From Enhydrobacter aerosaccus (GTDB lineage Bacteria > Pseudomonadota > Alphaproteobacteria > Reyranellales > Reyranellaceae), in the NCBI GenBank assembly GCA_903832005.1, contig CAIKZO010000088.1, positions 1 to 64,000 on the forward strand: a DNA stretch of 64,000 nucleotides, in the 5' to 3' direction. The notes under the pieces were generated by a model that made no database searches, had not been told where the DNA came from, and saw nothing but the letters and a program-made list of their open reading frames with translations. Made by a program: the position numbers and the translations under genes. This document shows, in pieces, positions 41,399 to 50,147 of the stretch (position 1 is the stretch's first letter; every line of letters begins with the position of its first letter).

Positions 41399-44227
41399 CG
41401 ACCAGCCGAGCCGGTCCGGATTCGTTTCGACGGGACCGAGATCGAGGCGCTGCCGGGCGAGACGGTCGCGGCAGCCCTTGCGGCGGCCGATATCGTGGCC
41501 GTGCGGCAGGCCCGGTCGGGCGCGCCGCGCGGGCCCTTTTGCGGCATGGGCGTGTGCTTCGATTGCCTGGTGACGATCGACGGCAAGCCCAATCAACGCG
41601 CCTGCCTCACCAAGATCGAAGCCGGGATGGACGTGCGCTCGGCTCAGGATGCAACCGCCGCGCCGCCGCCCTCCGCGGGCGCCGCGGAGGAAATTACCTG
41701 CGACGTGCTGGTCGTGGGTGCAGGTCCCGCGGGCCTGTCGGCGGCGCGCGGCCTTGCACTTGCCGGCGCGAAGGTCATCGTGGCCGACGAACGGCTGTTG
41801 CCGGGCGGACAGTTCTTCAAGCCACTGGCGTCGTCGCAGGCGGCGGACACGGCGGGGCTCGACCGTCAGTTCCGGGACGGCGATGCCTTGCGGCGGTCGG
41901 CGCTCGAGGCCGGCGTGCAAATCCTGAACGAGACGACGGTGTGGGCCGCCTTCTCTCCGACCGAGGTGGCGGCCCTCGTTGCCGGTCGCTCGACGCTGTT
42001 CCGGCCCAAGCGCCTGGTGCTGGCCACCGGCGCTTACGAGCAACCGCTGCCGGTGATCGGCTGGACCCTGCCGGGCGTGATGACCGTGGGCGGGTTGCAG
42101 ACGCTCGCGCGTTCGTATCGCGTGGCGCCGGGCCAACGCATCGTCATTGCCGGCAACGGTCCGCTCTGCCTGCAGACCGCGGCCGAACTGATCGACGGTG
42201 GCGCCAATGTCGTTGCCGTCCTCGAGTCGGCGCCGTCGCCCGGCGTCGCGGATCTGACGCAGCTCGCCGTCGCGGCCTGTGCCGATCCGGTGCTCACGGC
42301 CAAGGGAATTGCGCTGACGCGCCGCCTGCGCGGCATCCTGCATTGGCGCCACCGGGTGACACGGATCCTGGGTGAGGATCGCGTGCGGCGGGTCGAGGCG
42401 GGAGATTTCGCGATCGACGCGGATATCGTGGCGCTGGGCTATGGTTTCGCCGCCTCGTCGGAGCTGGCGCGCTCCCTGGGCTGCAGCCATCGCTTCGTGG
42501 CACGCGGGACCGGCTCGATGGAGACAGTGACCGACGGCTGGGGCCGCACCAGCATTGCCGAAGTGTTCGCCATCGGCGACGGCGCACGCTTCGGCGGCGC
42601 GCAGGCCGCCCAGGCACAAGGGGCGCTGGCCGCTGCCGCCATCGCGCGCGATCTCGGCTTGCGCACGATCGACCCTCGCCCGGCGCAGCGGACGGTCCGG
42701 CGGGCGGCGCGCTTCCAGAACGCGCTGTGGCGGCTGTTCTATGGGGCGCCGCTCATGCCGCACGGCATCGAGCAGGCCGCCATCGTCTGCCGCTGCGAGG
42801 AGCTCAATGCCAGCACGATACGCGCCGCCATTCTTGCCGGCCACGACACGCCCGCAGCGGTGAAGCGGGCGACCCGCGCCGGCATGGGCCGCTGCCAGGG
42901 CCGTTATTGCGCGGCGGTGATCGCCAGGCTCTGCCCAAACGAGGTCGACGAGTTCGGTCTATTCGCGCCGCGTCCGCCGGCCAAGCCGGTGCCCATCCAC
43001 GCGCTGTCGCTCGAGCAGCCGGAGTGGACGGGCCACACGGATTTCGTGCCGCCCGACATGGCCCGGCCGCACGAGACCGAGCCCTTGCCGGTCGAGACCG
43101 TCGACACGGTCGTGATCGGCGGTGGCGTCGCGGGCTCGTGCGTCGCCTACTGGCTGGCCCGTGAAGGCATCGACACGCTGGTGGTCGAGCGCGATCAGGT
43201 GAACCTGCAAGCCTCCGGCGCCAATGCGGGCAGCCTGCATGTCCAGTTGCTGGCTTTTGACTTCACCGGTGCGGCACCGGTCGGGCCCAATCGCGCGGCC
43301 GATACGTTGCCGCTCGGGCCGGCGTCGATCGCCTTGTGGCAGGAGATCCAGGGCGACACCGGCGTCGATCTCGAGATCAAGATCACCGGCGGCCTCATGC
43401 TGGCCGAGACCGAACGCGACGTTGAGATTCTGAAAGGCAAGATCGCGCTGGAGAAGAGCCGCGGCGTCGAGGCGGAGTTGATCGGCGCCAACGACTTGCG
43501 CCGGCTCGAGCCCGCGATCGGCGAGGTCGCCAGGGCCGCCGAATGGTGCCCGGGCGAAGGCAAGATCAATCCGCTCAAGGCGACCTACGCCGTGGTGGCC
43601 AAGGCCATGGAGCGCGGCGCGCGCTTCCGGCGTGGCAGCAACGTCCAGGCAATCGAGCGCAGCGGGAACGGCTACATCGTCAAGACCAGCCGCGGCGACA
43701 TCCATTGCCGGCGGGTGGTCAATGCGGCCGGCCCGTGGGCCGCCGAGACGGCGAAGCTCGCGGGCATCGCGATCCCGGTGCGGGCCGCGCCGCTGCAGAT
43801 GATCGTGACTGAGCCCACGGCGCCGACGCTCACGCGGCTGGTGGCCTACACCGGCCGTCATCTCACCCTGAAGCAGATGGGATCGGGTGCCTTCATGATC
43901 GGCGGCGGCTGGACGGCGGGCCTCGACGAGAAGCAGAAGCTCTCGCGGGCGCTGCGCTCGAGCGTCGAAGGCAATCTCTGGATCGCGTCGCGCGCGGTGC
44001 CGGCGCTGGCCAATCTCCATGCGATCCGTATCTGGGCCGGCATGAACGTCAATATCGACCGCGCGCCGATCCTGGGCGAGGTGCCGGGCCTGCCGGGCTT
44101 CTACAACTGCGTCAGCTCGAACGGCTATACCTTGGCGCCAGTGCTGGCGCGGCTGACAGCCGAAATGATGACGGGCGGCCAGACCAGCCTGCCGGTGGCC
44201 CCCTATTTGCTCAGTCGCTTCGGGTAA
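41375..44227 (+). CDS. Three-module FAD/[2Fe-2S] amine or opine dehydrogenase fusion
   Basis: A 950-residue fusion of three modules that are normally separate subunits. Residues 1-90 are a 2Fe-2S ferredoxin-like domain with Cys56, Cys61, Cys64 and Cys77. Residues about 105-460 are an FAD/NAD(P)-type oxidoreductase (GAGPAG, and later VFAIGDGAR), followed near 470-525 by a BFD-like [2Fe-2S] domain (VCRCEE and GRCQGRYC). Residues about 577-950 are a D-amino-acid-oxidase-fold domain (VIGGGVAGS). This is the gamma-alpha-beta composition of HcnABC, octopine/nopaline oxidase and D-hydroxyproline dehydrogenase. The substrate is a secondary amine or amino acid. Start could be 41396. The isochorismatase-fold gene overlaps its stop (TAATG). 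Confidence 0.9.
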   Translation: MRLKHPKMRPAEPVRIRFDGTEIEALPGETVAAALAAADIVAVRQARSGAPRGPFCGMGVCFDCLVTIDGKPNQRACLTKIEAGMDVRSAQDATAAPPPSAGAAEEITCDVLVVGAGPAGLSAARGLALAGAKVIVADERLLPGGQFFKPLASSQAADTAGLDRQFRDGDALRRSALEAGVQILNETTVWAAFSPTEVAALVAGRSTLFRPKRLVLATGAYEQPLPVIGWTLPGVMTVGGLQTLARSYRVAPGQRIVIAGNGPLCLQTAAELIDGGANVVAVLESAPSPGVADLTQLAVAACADPVLTAKGIALTRRLRGILHWRHRVTRILGEDRVRRVEAGDFAIDADIVALGYGFAASSELARSLGCSHRFVARGTGSMETVTDGWGRTSIAEVFAIGDGARFGGAQAAQAQGALAAAAIARDLGLRTIDPRPAQRTVRRAARFQNALWRLFYGAPLMPHGIEQAAIVCRCEELNASTIRAAILAGHDTPAAVKRATRAGMGRCQGRYCAAVIARLCPNEVDEFGLFAPRPPAKPVPIHALSLEQPEWTGHTDFVPPDMARPHETEPLPVETVDTVVIGGGVAGSCVAYWLAREGIDTLVVERDQVNLQASGANAGSLHVQLLAFDFTGAAPVGPNRAADTLPLGPASIALWQEIQGDTGVDLEIKITGGLMLAETERDVEILKGKIALEKSRGVEAELIGANDLRRLEPAIGEVARAAEWCPGEGKINPLKATYAVVAKAMERGARFRRGSNVQAIERSGNGYIVKTSRGDIHCRRVVNAAGPWAAETAKLAGIAIPVRAAPLQMIVTEPTAPTLTRLVAYTGRHLTLKQMGSGAFMIGGGWTAGLDEKQKLSRALRSSVEGNLWIASRAVPALANLHAIRIWAGMNVNIDRAPILGEVPGLPGFYNCVSSNGYTLAPVLARLTAEMMTGGQTSLPVAPYLLSRFG

Positions 44228-44901
44228 TGGAAACCTCGAACAAATCCGCACGCGAGCTGTTTCGCGAAGTGCAGGCCAACCCGGCCCGGCGGCGCTTCGG
44301 CTTCGGCCGCAAGCCCGCCCTGGTGAACGTCGACCTGCAGAACGCCTATACGCGGCCGCGGGAGTTCGTCACGGCCTATGAGACCGACCCGCGCCAGATC
44401 GAGTATGTGAACGCACTGGCGCGCCTGTTCCGCAGCCACGGCCTGCCGGTGATCTGGACGCACGTGGCCTATCTCGAGTCGGGCGAGGATTGCGGTGTAT
44501 GGGGTACGCGCACCGATACGCCGGACTCGCTGCAGAACGTCAAAGTGGGCTCGCGTCGCGCCGAGTTCGACGATCGTTGCGAGATCGATCGGGCGCGGGA
44601 CATCGTGATCAACAAGCGCATGGCCTCGGCCTTCTTCGAGACCAACCTCGGCTCCCTGTTCACCTTCCATCGCATCGACACGGTGATCGTGACCGGCGGT
44701 TCGACGTCGGGCTGCGTGCGCGCCACCGTCGTCGATAGCCTGTCGCGCAGCTTCTGCACGATCGTTCCGGAGGAATGCGTCTCGGACAAGCACGAGAGCC
44801 CGCACTTCGCGAACCTCTACGATATGAGCCTCAAGTACGCGGACGTGCTGCCTGTCGCCGAGGTGCTGGCCTTCCTGGAGCAGTACAAGCCCGCCAATTG
44901 A
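44227..44901 (+). CDS. Isochorismatase-fold cysteine hydrolase (N-carbamoylsarcosine amidase-like)
   Basis: A 224-residue hydrolase with the Asp-Lys-Cys triad: Asp36 (NVDLQNAY), Lys130 (NKRMASAF) and Cys163 (TSGCVRATVVD). The positions and the cis-peptide region (GGSTSGC) match N-carbamoylsarcosine amidohydrolase and related amidases better than true isochorismatase. It would hydrolyse an amide or carbamoyl group. Its start overlaps the fusion dehydrogenase stop by one base, so amide hydrolysis probably feeds or follows amine oxidation. A hydantoinase gene converges with it across a hairpin, and hydantoinase plus carbamoylase is a natural pair. Confidence 0.9.
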   Translation: METSNKSARELFREVQANPARRRFGFGRKPALVNVDLQNAYTRPREFVTAYETDPRQIEYVNALARLFRSHGLPVIWTHVAYLESGEDCGVWGTRTDTPDSLQNVKVGSRRAEFDDRCEIDRARDIVINKRMASAFFETNLGSLFTFHRIDTVIVTGGSTSGCVRATVVDSLSRSFCTIVPEECVSDKHESPHFANLYDMSLKYADVLPVAEVLAFLEQYKPAN

Positions 44902-44912
44902 ACCGTCTTCAC

Positions 44913-44972
44913 GGGACCGCGGACCTCCAGGTCCGCTCAAGATCATGAGCGGACCTGGAGGTCCGCGGTCCC
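44913..44972. repeat. 27-bp perfect inverted repeat (nested palindrome)
   Basis: Two 27-base arms (44913-44939 and 44946-44972) are perfect complements, with a six-base loop AGATCA. Each arm itself contains the palindrome GCGGACCT-CC-AGGTCCGC, so alternative cruciform foldings exist. It lies between convergent genes, ending one base before the hydantoinase stop codon, so it may end both transcripts. It resembles REP-type elements, but no other copy was spotted in this window. Confidence 0.8.
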
Positions 44973-44973
44973 A

Positions 44974-46419
44974 TTATGAGAATATGGACGGATCGATCAG
45001 CGGCTTGCCGCGCGGGCGGGCGGGTTCGGGACGGTCGCACCTCTGAAAGACGCCGCGGCCGGCCGAACCGCTCATCCGGCCCTGGTCCATCACGACCTGG
45101 CCGCGCGACAGCGTCATCACCGGATAGCCTGTCAGCTCGCGGCCCTCGTAGGGTGTGTAGTCACAATTGTGGTGCAGGATCGAGTTGGTGAGGAACACCT
45201 TCTTCTTTGGATCCCACAGCACGATATCGGCATCGGAGCCGACCGCGATCGTGCCCTTGCGCGGATGCAGGCCGTAGATCTTGGCGGCGTTGGTCGAGGC
45301 CAGCGCCACGAACTGCTGCAAGGTGATACGGCCTTTGTTGACGCCTTCGGAGAAGAGCAGCGGCAGGCGCGTCTCGACGCCGGGCACGCCATTGGGGATC
45401 AAGCGGAAGCTCTTGTCGGCGCCCGGCAGCTTCTTGCCGCGCACGTCGTCGTACTTGAAGGCGGCGTGATCGGACGACAGCACCTGGAAGGTGTTGGCGG
45501 AGAGACCGGTCCAGATGTGCTCCTGGTTGTCGGTGCCGCGCGGCGGCGGCGAGCAGACGCATTTGCTGCCTTCGTCGCCCGGCTTCTCGAAGTCTTCCTC
45601 GCTCAGGAACAGGTACTGCGGGCAGGTCTCGCCGTAGACCTTCAGGCCGCGCGCCTGGGCGCGCTGGATCTCGTGCATCGCTTCCTTGGCCGACACATGG
45701 ACCAGCAGCATCGGCACGTCGAGCAGCTCGGCCAACGAGATCGCACGGTGCGTGGCCTCGCGCTCGACCACGAAGGGCCGTGATGTGGCGTGGAACTTGG
45801 CGGCCGTCATGCCTTTCCACTCGAGGCGTTCGGTGATCCACTGGATGCAGTCGGAGTTCTCTGCGTGGATCATCAGCATGGCCTGTTCGCGGCGCGCGGC
45901 GGCCAGCGCATCGAGCATCTGCCGGTCGCTGAGCTTCACGTCGTCGTAGGTCATGTAGATCTTGTAGGAAGTGTAGCCGTCGGCCACGAGAGCCGGGAAA
46001 TCCTGGCCCATCGTCTTCTCGGCCGGATCCGACAGGATCACGTGGAAGGCGTAGTCGATCAGCGACTTGTCGTTGGCGCGCGCGTGGTACTTGTTCACCG
46101 CGTCGCGCAGCGACTGGCCCTTGCTCTGGTAGGCGAAGGGAATGATCGTCGTCGTGCCGCCCGCCGCCGCGGCGCGGCTGCCGCTTTCGAAATCGTCGCA
46201 GAAGACCGAGCCATCGGCCGTGTCCTGGTCGAAGTGGACGTGTGCATCGATGCCGCCGGGCACGGCGATCAGGTCGGTCGCGTCAATTTCGCGCTGGCCC
46301 TTGTCGAGCCGTTCGCCGAGCGCGATCACGCGGCCCTTGGCGATGCCGATGTCGCCCTTCACCACGTCGGAAGCGGTGGCGATGGTGGTGTTGCGGATCA
46401 CAAGATCGTAGTCGGCCAT
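44974..46419 (-). CDS. Dihydropyrimidinase / D-hydantoinase
   Basis: A 481-residue cyclic amidohydrolase. Dinuclear zinc ligands are His60 and His62 (GIDAHVHFD), carboxylated Lys153 (YTSYKIYMTYDD), His185 (IHAEN), a later His (LLVHVSAKEA) and Asp in SSDHAAF. Length and all motifs match dihydropyrimidinases and D-hydantoinases. It opens dihydrouracil, dihydrothymine or hydantoin rings to N-carbamoyl acids. The isochorismatase-fold neighbour could be the carbamoylase. It also stands beside the nucleoside operon, so pyrimidine catabolism is equally plausible, although no dihydropyrimidine dehydrogenase is in view. Start 46419 is the standard one; upstream extension is non-homologous. Confidence 0.93.
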   Translation of the reverse strand: MADYDLVIRNTTIATASDVVKGDIGIAKGRVIALGERLDKGQREIDATDLIAVPGGIDAHVHFDQDTADGSVFCDDFESGSRAAAAGGTTTIIPFAYQSKGQSLRDAVNKYHARANDKSLIDYAFHVILSDPAEKTMGQDFPALVADGYTSYKIYMTYDDVKLSDRQMLDALAAARREQAMLMIHAENSDCIQWITERLEWKGMTAAKFHATSRPFVVEREATHRAISLAELLDVPMLLVHVSAKEAMHEIQRAQARGLKVYGETCPQYLFLSEEDFEKPGDEGSKCVCSPPPRGTDNQEHIWTGLSANTFQVLSSDHAAFKYDDVRGKKLPGADKSFRLIPNGVPGVETRLPLLFSEGVNKGRITLQQFVALASTNAAKIYGLHPRKGTIAVGSDADIVLWDPKKKVFLTNSILHHNCDYTPYEGRELTGYPVMTLSRGQVVMDQGRMSGSAGRGVFQRCDRPEPARPRGKPLIDPSIFS

Positions 46420-46525
46420 GATTGCTCTCCCGGAGCGGCAATAAGTGCAAGTCCCATGCCGCAGAACCCGCCTAGACCGCCAACGCCGACCGGTCCACAC
46501 TTGTATCGAGGCAAAGGGGACTGGA
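46420..46525. promoter_or_regulatory. Divergent promoter between hydantoinase and nucleoside operon
   Basis: The 106-base gap must start transcription of the ten-gene nucleoside operon to the right and the hydantoinase to the left. It shows a 5-bp inverted pair ATTGC...GCAAT (46421-46442) that overlaps the hydantoinase ribosome site. No convincing sigma-70 promoter was identified by eye. AAAGGGGA is the ribosome site of the first nucleoside gene. Confidence 0.4.
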
Positions 46526-47542
46526 ATGAAAAACTGGAACGTGCCGTTCGCGGCGTTGCTGGCCGTGGCGGCGCTGTCGCCCTTCATGGTGCCGCTTGCC
46601 GGAGCGCAGACCGCGATCAAGCCCGCGGTCGTCTACAGCACGGGCGGCAAGTTCGACAAATCCTTCAATGAAGGCGTCAGCAATGGCGCGCAGAAGTTCG
46701 CCGCCGAGAGCAAGATCACCGTTGCCGAATTCGAGCCCGCCAACGAGACGCAGTTCGAGCAGGCACAGCGCCGGTTTGCCCAGCGCGGGCAGGATCCGAT
46801 CATTGCGGTGGGCTTCTCGCAGGCCGTGGCGCTGACCAAGGTCGCCAAGGAATTCCCCAACGTCCACTTCTCCGTGATCGACAGCGTGGTCGACCTGCCG
46901 AACGTGCAGTCGATCGTGTTCAAGGAACAGGAAGGCTCGTTCCTGGTCGGCGTGCTGGCGGCCATGGCCTCGCAGAGCGGCAAGATCGGATTCGTGGGCG
47001 GCATGGACATCCCGCTGGTCCGCCGTTTCCAGTGCGGTTTCGAGCAGGGCATCAAGTACGCCAATCCCAAGGCTGAACTCATCACCAACATGACCGGCAC
47101 GACGCCGGCCGCCTGGAACGATCCCGGCCGCGGCGCCGAGCTCGCCAAGGGCCAGTTCGACCGCGGCGTCGACGTGGTCTATGCCGCCGCCGGCTCGACT
47201 GGCATCGGCATCCTTCAGGCGGCCAGGGATCGCGGCAAGTTGGGCATCGGTGTCGATGCCAACCAGAATTATCTCCATCCCGGCACGATGCTGACGTCGA
47301 TGCTGAAGCGGGTCGATCTCGCGACCTATCGCAGCTTCAAGGCGGCCGATGACGGCTCGTGGAAGGGCGGCACTCAGGTGCTGGGCCTCAAGGAGGGCGG
47401 CGTCGACTGGGCGCTCGACCAGTACAATGAAAAGCTGATCACTCCCGACATGAAGACCCAGGTCGAGGCGGCGAAGGCCGATATCATCTCGGGCAAGATC
47501 GCCGTCCACGACTATATGAGCACCAATACGTGCAAGTTCTGA
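46526..47542 (+). CDS. BMP family nucleoside ABC transporter substrate-binding protein
   Basis: A 338-residue periplasmic receptor of the basic membrane protein (BMP/PnrA) type. A signal peptide (LLAVAALSPFMVPLAGA) is followed by VVYSTGGKFDKSFNEG, the family signature for nucleoside binding, and later FVGGMDIPLVRRFQCGF and GIGVDANQNYLHPGTMLTS. No lipobox Cys is present, so it is a soluble receptor. It begins the ten-gene operon with the ATPase and permeases, and the following enzymes (cytidine deaminase, phosphorylases, adenosine deaminase) confirm that the ligand is a nucleoside. Start 46526 has AAAGGGGA upstream. Confidence 0.95.
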   Translation: MKNWNVPFAALLAVAALSPFMVPLAGAQTAIKPAVVYSTGGKFDKSFNEGVSNGAQKFAAESKITVAEFEPANETQFEQAQRRFAQRGQDPIIAVGFSQAVALTKVAKEFPNVHFSVIDSVVDLPNVQSIVFKEQEGSFLVGVLAAMASQSGKIGFVGGMDIPLVRRFQCGFEQGIKYANPKAELITNMTGTTPAAWNDPGRGAELAKGQFDRGVDVVYAAAGSTGIGILQAARDRGKLGIGVDANQNYLHPGTMLTSMLKRVDLATYRSFKAADDGSWKGGTQVLGLKEGGVDWALDQYNEKLITPDMKTQVEAAKADIISGKIAVHDYMSTNTCKF

Positions 47543-49086
47543 AGCCGGGTGGACTGGCGAACGAAGGGGCGGCGATCGAGCTGAGGTCGATCGACAAGTC
47601 GTTCGGCGCCGTGCACGCGGTGCGCGATGTATCGATGCGCATCGATGCCGGCCGCATCACCGGCATCGTGGGCGAAAACGGCGCCGGCAAGTCGACGCTG
47701 ATGAGCATCCTCTACGGGCTCTATCGCGCCGACGCCGGCGAGATCCTGGTCGGTGGCGCGCCACTGCAGATGGACAGTCCGCGCGATGCGATCGCGCACG
47801 GCATTGGCATGGTGCATCAGCATTTCATGCTGATCGACAGCTTCACGGTATTGGAGAATCTCGTGTTGGGCGCCGAGGGCGGCCCCTTGCTGGCAGGCGG
47901 CATGGCGGCGGCGCGCGCCGAGCTCGAGCGCCTGGGCCGTGAATACGGTCTCTGGGTCGATCCCGACGCGCTGGTGGCCGATCTTTCGGTCGGCGAGCAG
48001 CAACGGGTCGAAATCCTCAAGGTCCTGTTTCGCGGCGCGCGCATCCTGGTCCTCGATGAGCCCAGCGCCGTGCTGACGCCCCAGGAGACCGAGCAGCTTT
48101 TCCGCATCCTCACTACGCTCAAGGAGCGCGGCGTGACGGTCGTGCTGATCACGCACAAGCTGCGCGAGATCATGGCGACGACGGATCAGGTCTATGTCAT
48201 GCGCCAGGGCGCGATCGTGGCGTCGCGCGCGACGCGCGATACCAATCCCGAGGAGCTGGCCGAGCTGATGGTCGGACGCAAGGTGCTGACGCGGCTCGAC
48301 AAGGCGCCGGCGCGACACGGGGAGGTGGTGCTTCGCACCGATCACCTGTCGCTGGTCGATGCGCGCGGCGTGACGCTGTTGCAGGATATCGGGCTCGAGG
48401 TCCGGGCCGGCGAGATCGTCGGTATTGCCGGCGTTTCCGGCAACGGCCAGACCGAGTTGCTGCAGATTCTGTCGGGCATCCGGACGCCCAGCGCCGGCAC
48501 AGTCGAAGTGGGCGGTCGCGTCTTCGATTCAGCGCATCCAGCCACTCCGGCGGAGATGCGCGCGCTTGGCCTGGCCCATGTGCCGGAAGATCGCCTGCGC
48601 CAGGGCATGGTGGGCGCCTTCAGCGCGTCGGAGACGGCGATCCTGGGCTATCATGAAGATGCTCCTTTCACGAACAACTACCTGCTCGACGGTCCCGCGG
48701 TCGGCGAGCATTGCGCCGACCTGATGCAGCGCTTCGACGTGCGACCGCGCGCGCCCGGCCTGCGGTCGTCGAGCTTCTCGGGCGGCAACCAGCAGAAGCT
48801 TGTCCTGGCGCGCGAGATGGACCAGGCGCCCAAGGTGCTGCTGGTCGGCCAGCCGACGCGCGGCGTCGATATCGGCGCGATCGAATTCATTCATCGCGAA
48901 CTGGTGAAGAGCCGCGACGCCGGCTGTGCCGTGCTGGTCGTGTCGGTCGAGCTGGAAGAGATCCTGTCGCTCGCCGATCGAATCCTGGTGATGTTCGCCG
49001 GCCGCATCGTGGGTGAGGTCGCGCCGGCCGAAGCCAATGAGCGGCAGCTCGGCCTCATGATGGCCGGTGCGCAGGCCGCAGCATGA
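47530..49086 (+). CDS. Nucleoside ABC transporter ATP-binding protein (two ATPase domains)
   Basis: A 518-residue protein with tandem ATPase domains, as in ribose and nucleoside importers. Domain 1 has Walker A GENGAGKST, signature LSVGEQQRVEI and Walker B ILVLDEPSAVLTP. Domain 2 has the degenerate GVSGNGQTE Walker A, signature SFSGGNQQK, and LLVGQPTRGVD in place of Walker B, which is the usual asymmetric pattern (second site non-hydrolytic). GTG start at 47530 overlaps the receptor gene by 13 bases. Together with two permease genes it completes the BMP-type nucleoside importer. No other start gives a better ribosome site. Confidence 0.95.
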   Translation: MQVLKPGGLANEGAAIELRSIDKSFGAVHAVRDVSMRIDAGRITGIVGENGAGKSTLMSILYGLYRADAGEILVGGAPLQMDSPRDAIAHGIGMVHQHFMLIDSFTVLENLVLGAEGGPLLAGGMAAARAELERLGREYGLWVDPDALVADLSVGEQQRVEILKVLFRGARILVLDEPSAVLTPQETEQLFRILTTLKERGVTVVLITHKLREIMATTDQVYVMRQGAIVASRATRDTNPEELAELMVGRKVLTRLDKAPARHGEVVLRTDHLSLVDARGVTLLQDIGLEVRAGEIVGIAGVSGNGQTELLQILSGIRTPSAGTVEVGGRVFDSAHPATPAEMRALGLAHVPEDRLRQGMVGAFSASETAILGYHEDAPFTNNYLLDGPAVGEHCADLMQRFDVRPRAPGLRSSSFSGGNQQKLVLAREMDQAPKVLLVGQPTRGVDIGAIEFIHRELVKSRDAGCAVLVVSVELEEILSLADRILVMFAGRIVGEVAPAEANERQLGLMMAGAQAAA

Positions 49087-50147
49087 GTACGTCACGCCGT
49101 CCGTTGCCCGTCTGGGCCGATATTATTCTCCTGCCGCTGATCAACATCGCGCTGGCCTTCATCGTGGTCGGCATCATCGTCGAGATCATCGGCGTCGATC
49201 CCTTCCAGGCGCTCGGCCTGCTGGTCACGGGCGCGGTCGGATCGTCGGAGTCGATCGGCTACACACTTTATTACGCCACCAATTTCATTTTCACCGGCCT
49301 TGCGGTGTCGGTCGCCTTCCATGCCGGCCTGTTCAATATCGGCGGCGAGGGCCAGGCCTATATCGGTGGCTTGGGCTGTGGTCTGGCGATCCTGGCCTTC
49401 GACCGCTTCTTGCCGGCGTGGTTGTTGGTTCCGATCGCGATCGCGGCCGCGGCGCTGTTCGGGGCGGCGTGGGCCGCGGTGCCCGCGTGGCTGCAGGCTT
49501 CGCGCGGCAGCCACATCGTGATCACCACCATCATGTTCAACTTCGTGGCCTCGGCGCTGATGGTCTACCTGATGGTGAACGTGCTGATCGCGCCCGGCTC
49601 GATGACGCCGCAGAGCCGCGGCTTCGCGCCGTCGGCGGCCTTGCCGGTGCTGCTGGGCTCGACGCTCAACCTCTCGATCGCGCTGGCGCTCGCCTGCTGC
49701 GTCGCCGTCTGGATCTTCCTGTGGCACACCTCGTGGGGCTATGCGCTGCGCACGATGGGTCACAACCCGGCGGCAGCGGTCTATGCCGGCACGAACCTGA
49801 AGCGGATGACCATGCTGGCGATGTGTCTCTCCGGCGCGTTGGCGGGCCTGGTGAGCGTCAACGAGCTGATGGGCGTGCAACATCGCATCCTGCTCGACTT
49901 TCAGGCGGGCTACGGCTTCGCCGGAATCGCCGTTGCCCTGATGGGCCGCAGTCATCCGTTGGGCGTCGTATTGGCGGCGCTGCTGTTCGGCGCCCTTCAG
50001 CAGGGCGGCGCTGAACTGTCGTTCGATATCCCCGGCATCACCCGGGAGATGGTGGTGGTGATCCAAGGGCTGGTGATCCTGTTTTCAGGGGCCCTCGAGC
50101 ATCTGCCGCGCCCGTGGCTGCAGGCGGTGCTGGCGCGCCGGCCGTGA
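49083..50147 (+). CDS. Nucleoside ABC transporter permease (first subunit)
   Basis: A 354-residue membrane protein with about nine or ten hydrophobic helices, of the branched-chain/sugar-type permease family. GLFNIGGEGQAYIGGLG and the loop GHNPAAAVYAGTNLKRMT, a coupling-helix region, are characteristic of YufP/BmpC-type nucleoside permeases. Its start overlaps the ATPase stop by four bases (ATGA) and its stop overlaps the next permease start (TGATG). With the second permease it forms the heterodimeric inner-membrane channel. Confidence 0.94.
   Translation: MSTSRRPLPVWADIILLPLINIALAFIVVGIIVEIIGVDPFQALGLLVTGAVGSSESIGYTLYYATNFIFTGLAVSVAFHAGLFNIGGEGQAYIGGLGCGLAILAFDRFLPAWLLVPIAIAAAALFGAAWAAVPAWLQASRGSHIVITTIMFNFVASALMVYLMVNVLIAPGSMTPQSRGFAPSAALPVLLGSTLNLSIALALACCVAVWIFLWHTSWGYALRTMGHNPAAAVYAGTNLKRMTMLAMCLSGALAGLVSVNELMGVQHRILLDFQAGYGFAGIAVALMGRSHPLGVVLAALLFGALQQGGAELSFDIPGITREMVVVIQGLVILFSGALEHLPRPWLQAVLARRP

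Noticed and set aside
40457..42844. A 795-codon reverse-strand frame spanning the DapA-family gene and part of the fusion dehydrogenase
   Set aside because: It runs out of frame through both real genes and its composition is typical of GC-driven open frames.
40432..44227. Assignment of lhpC and D-hydroxyproline dehydrogenase names
   Set aside because: No hydroxyproline epimerase, dioxovalerate dehydrogenase or transporter of that pathway is adjacent, and DapA and Hcn-type families have several other roles.
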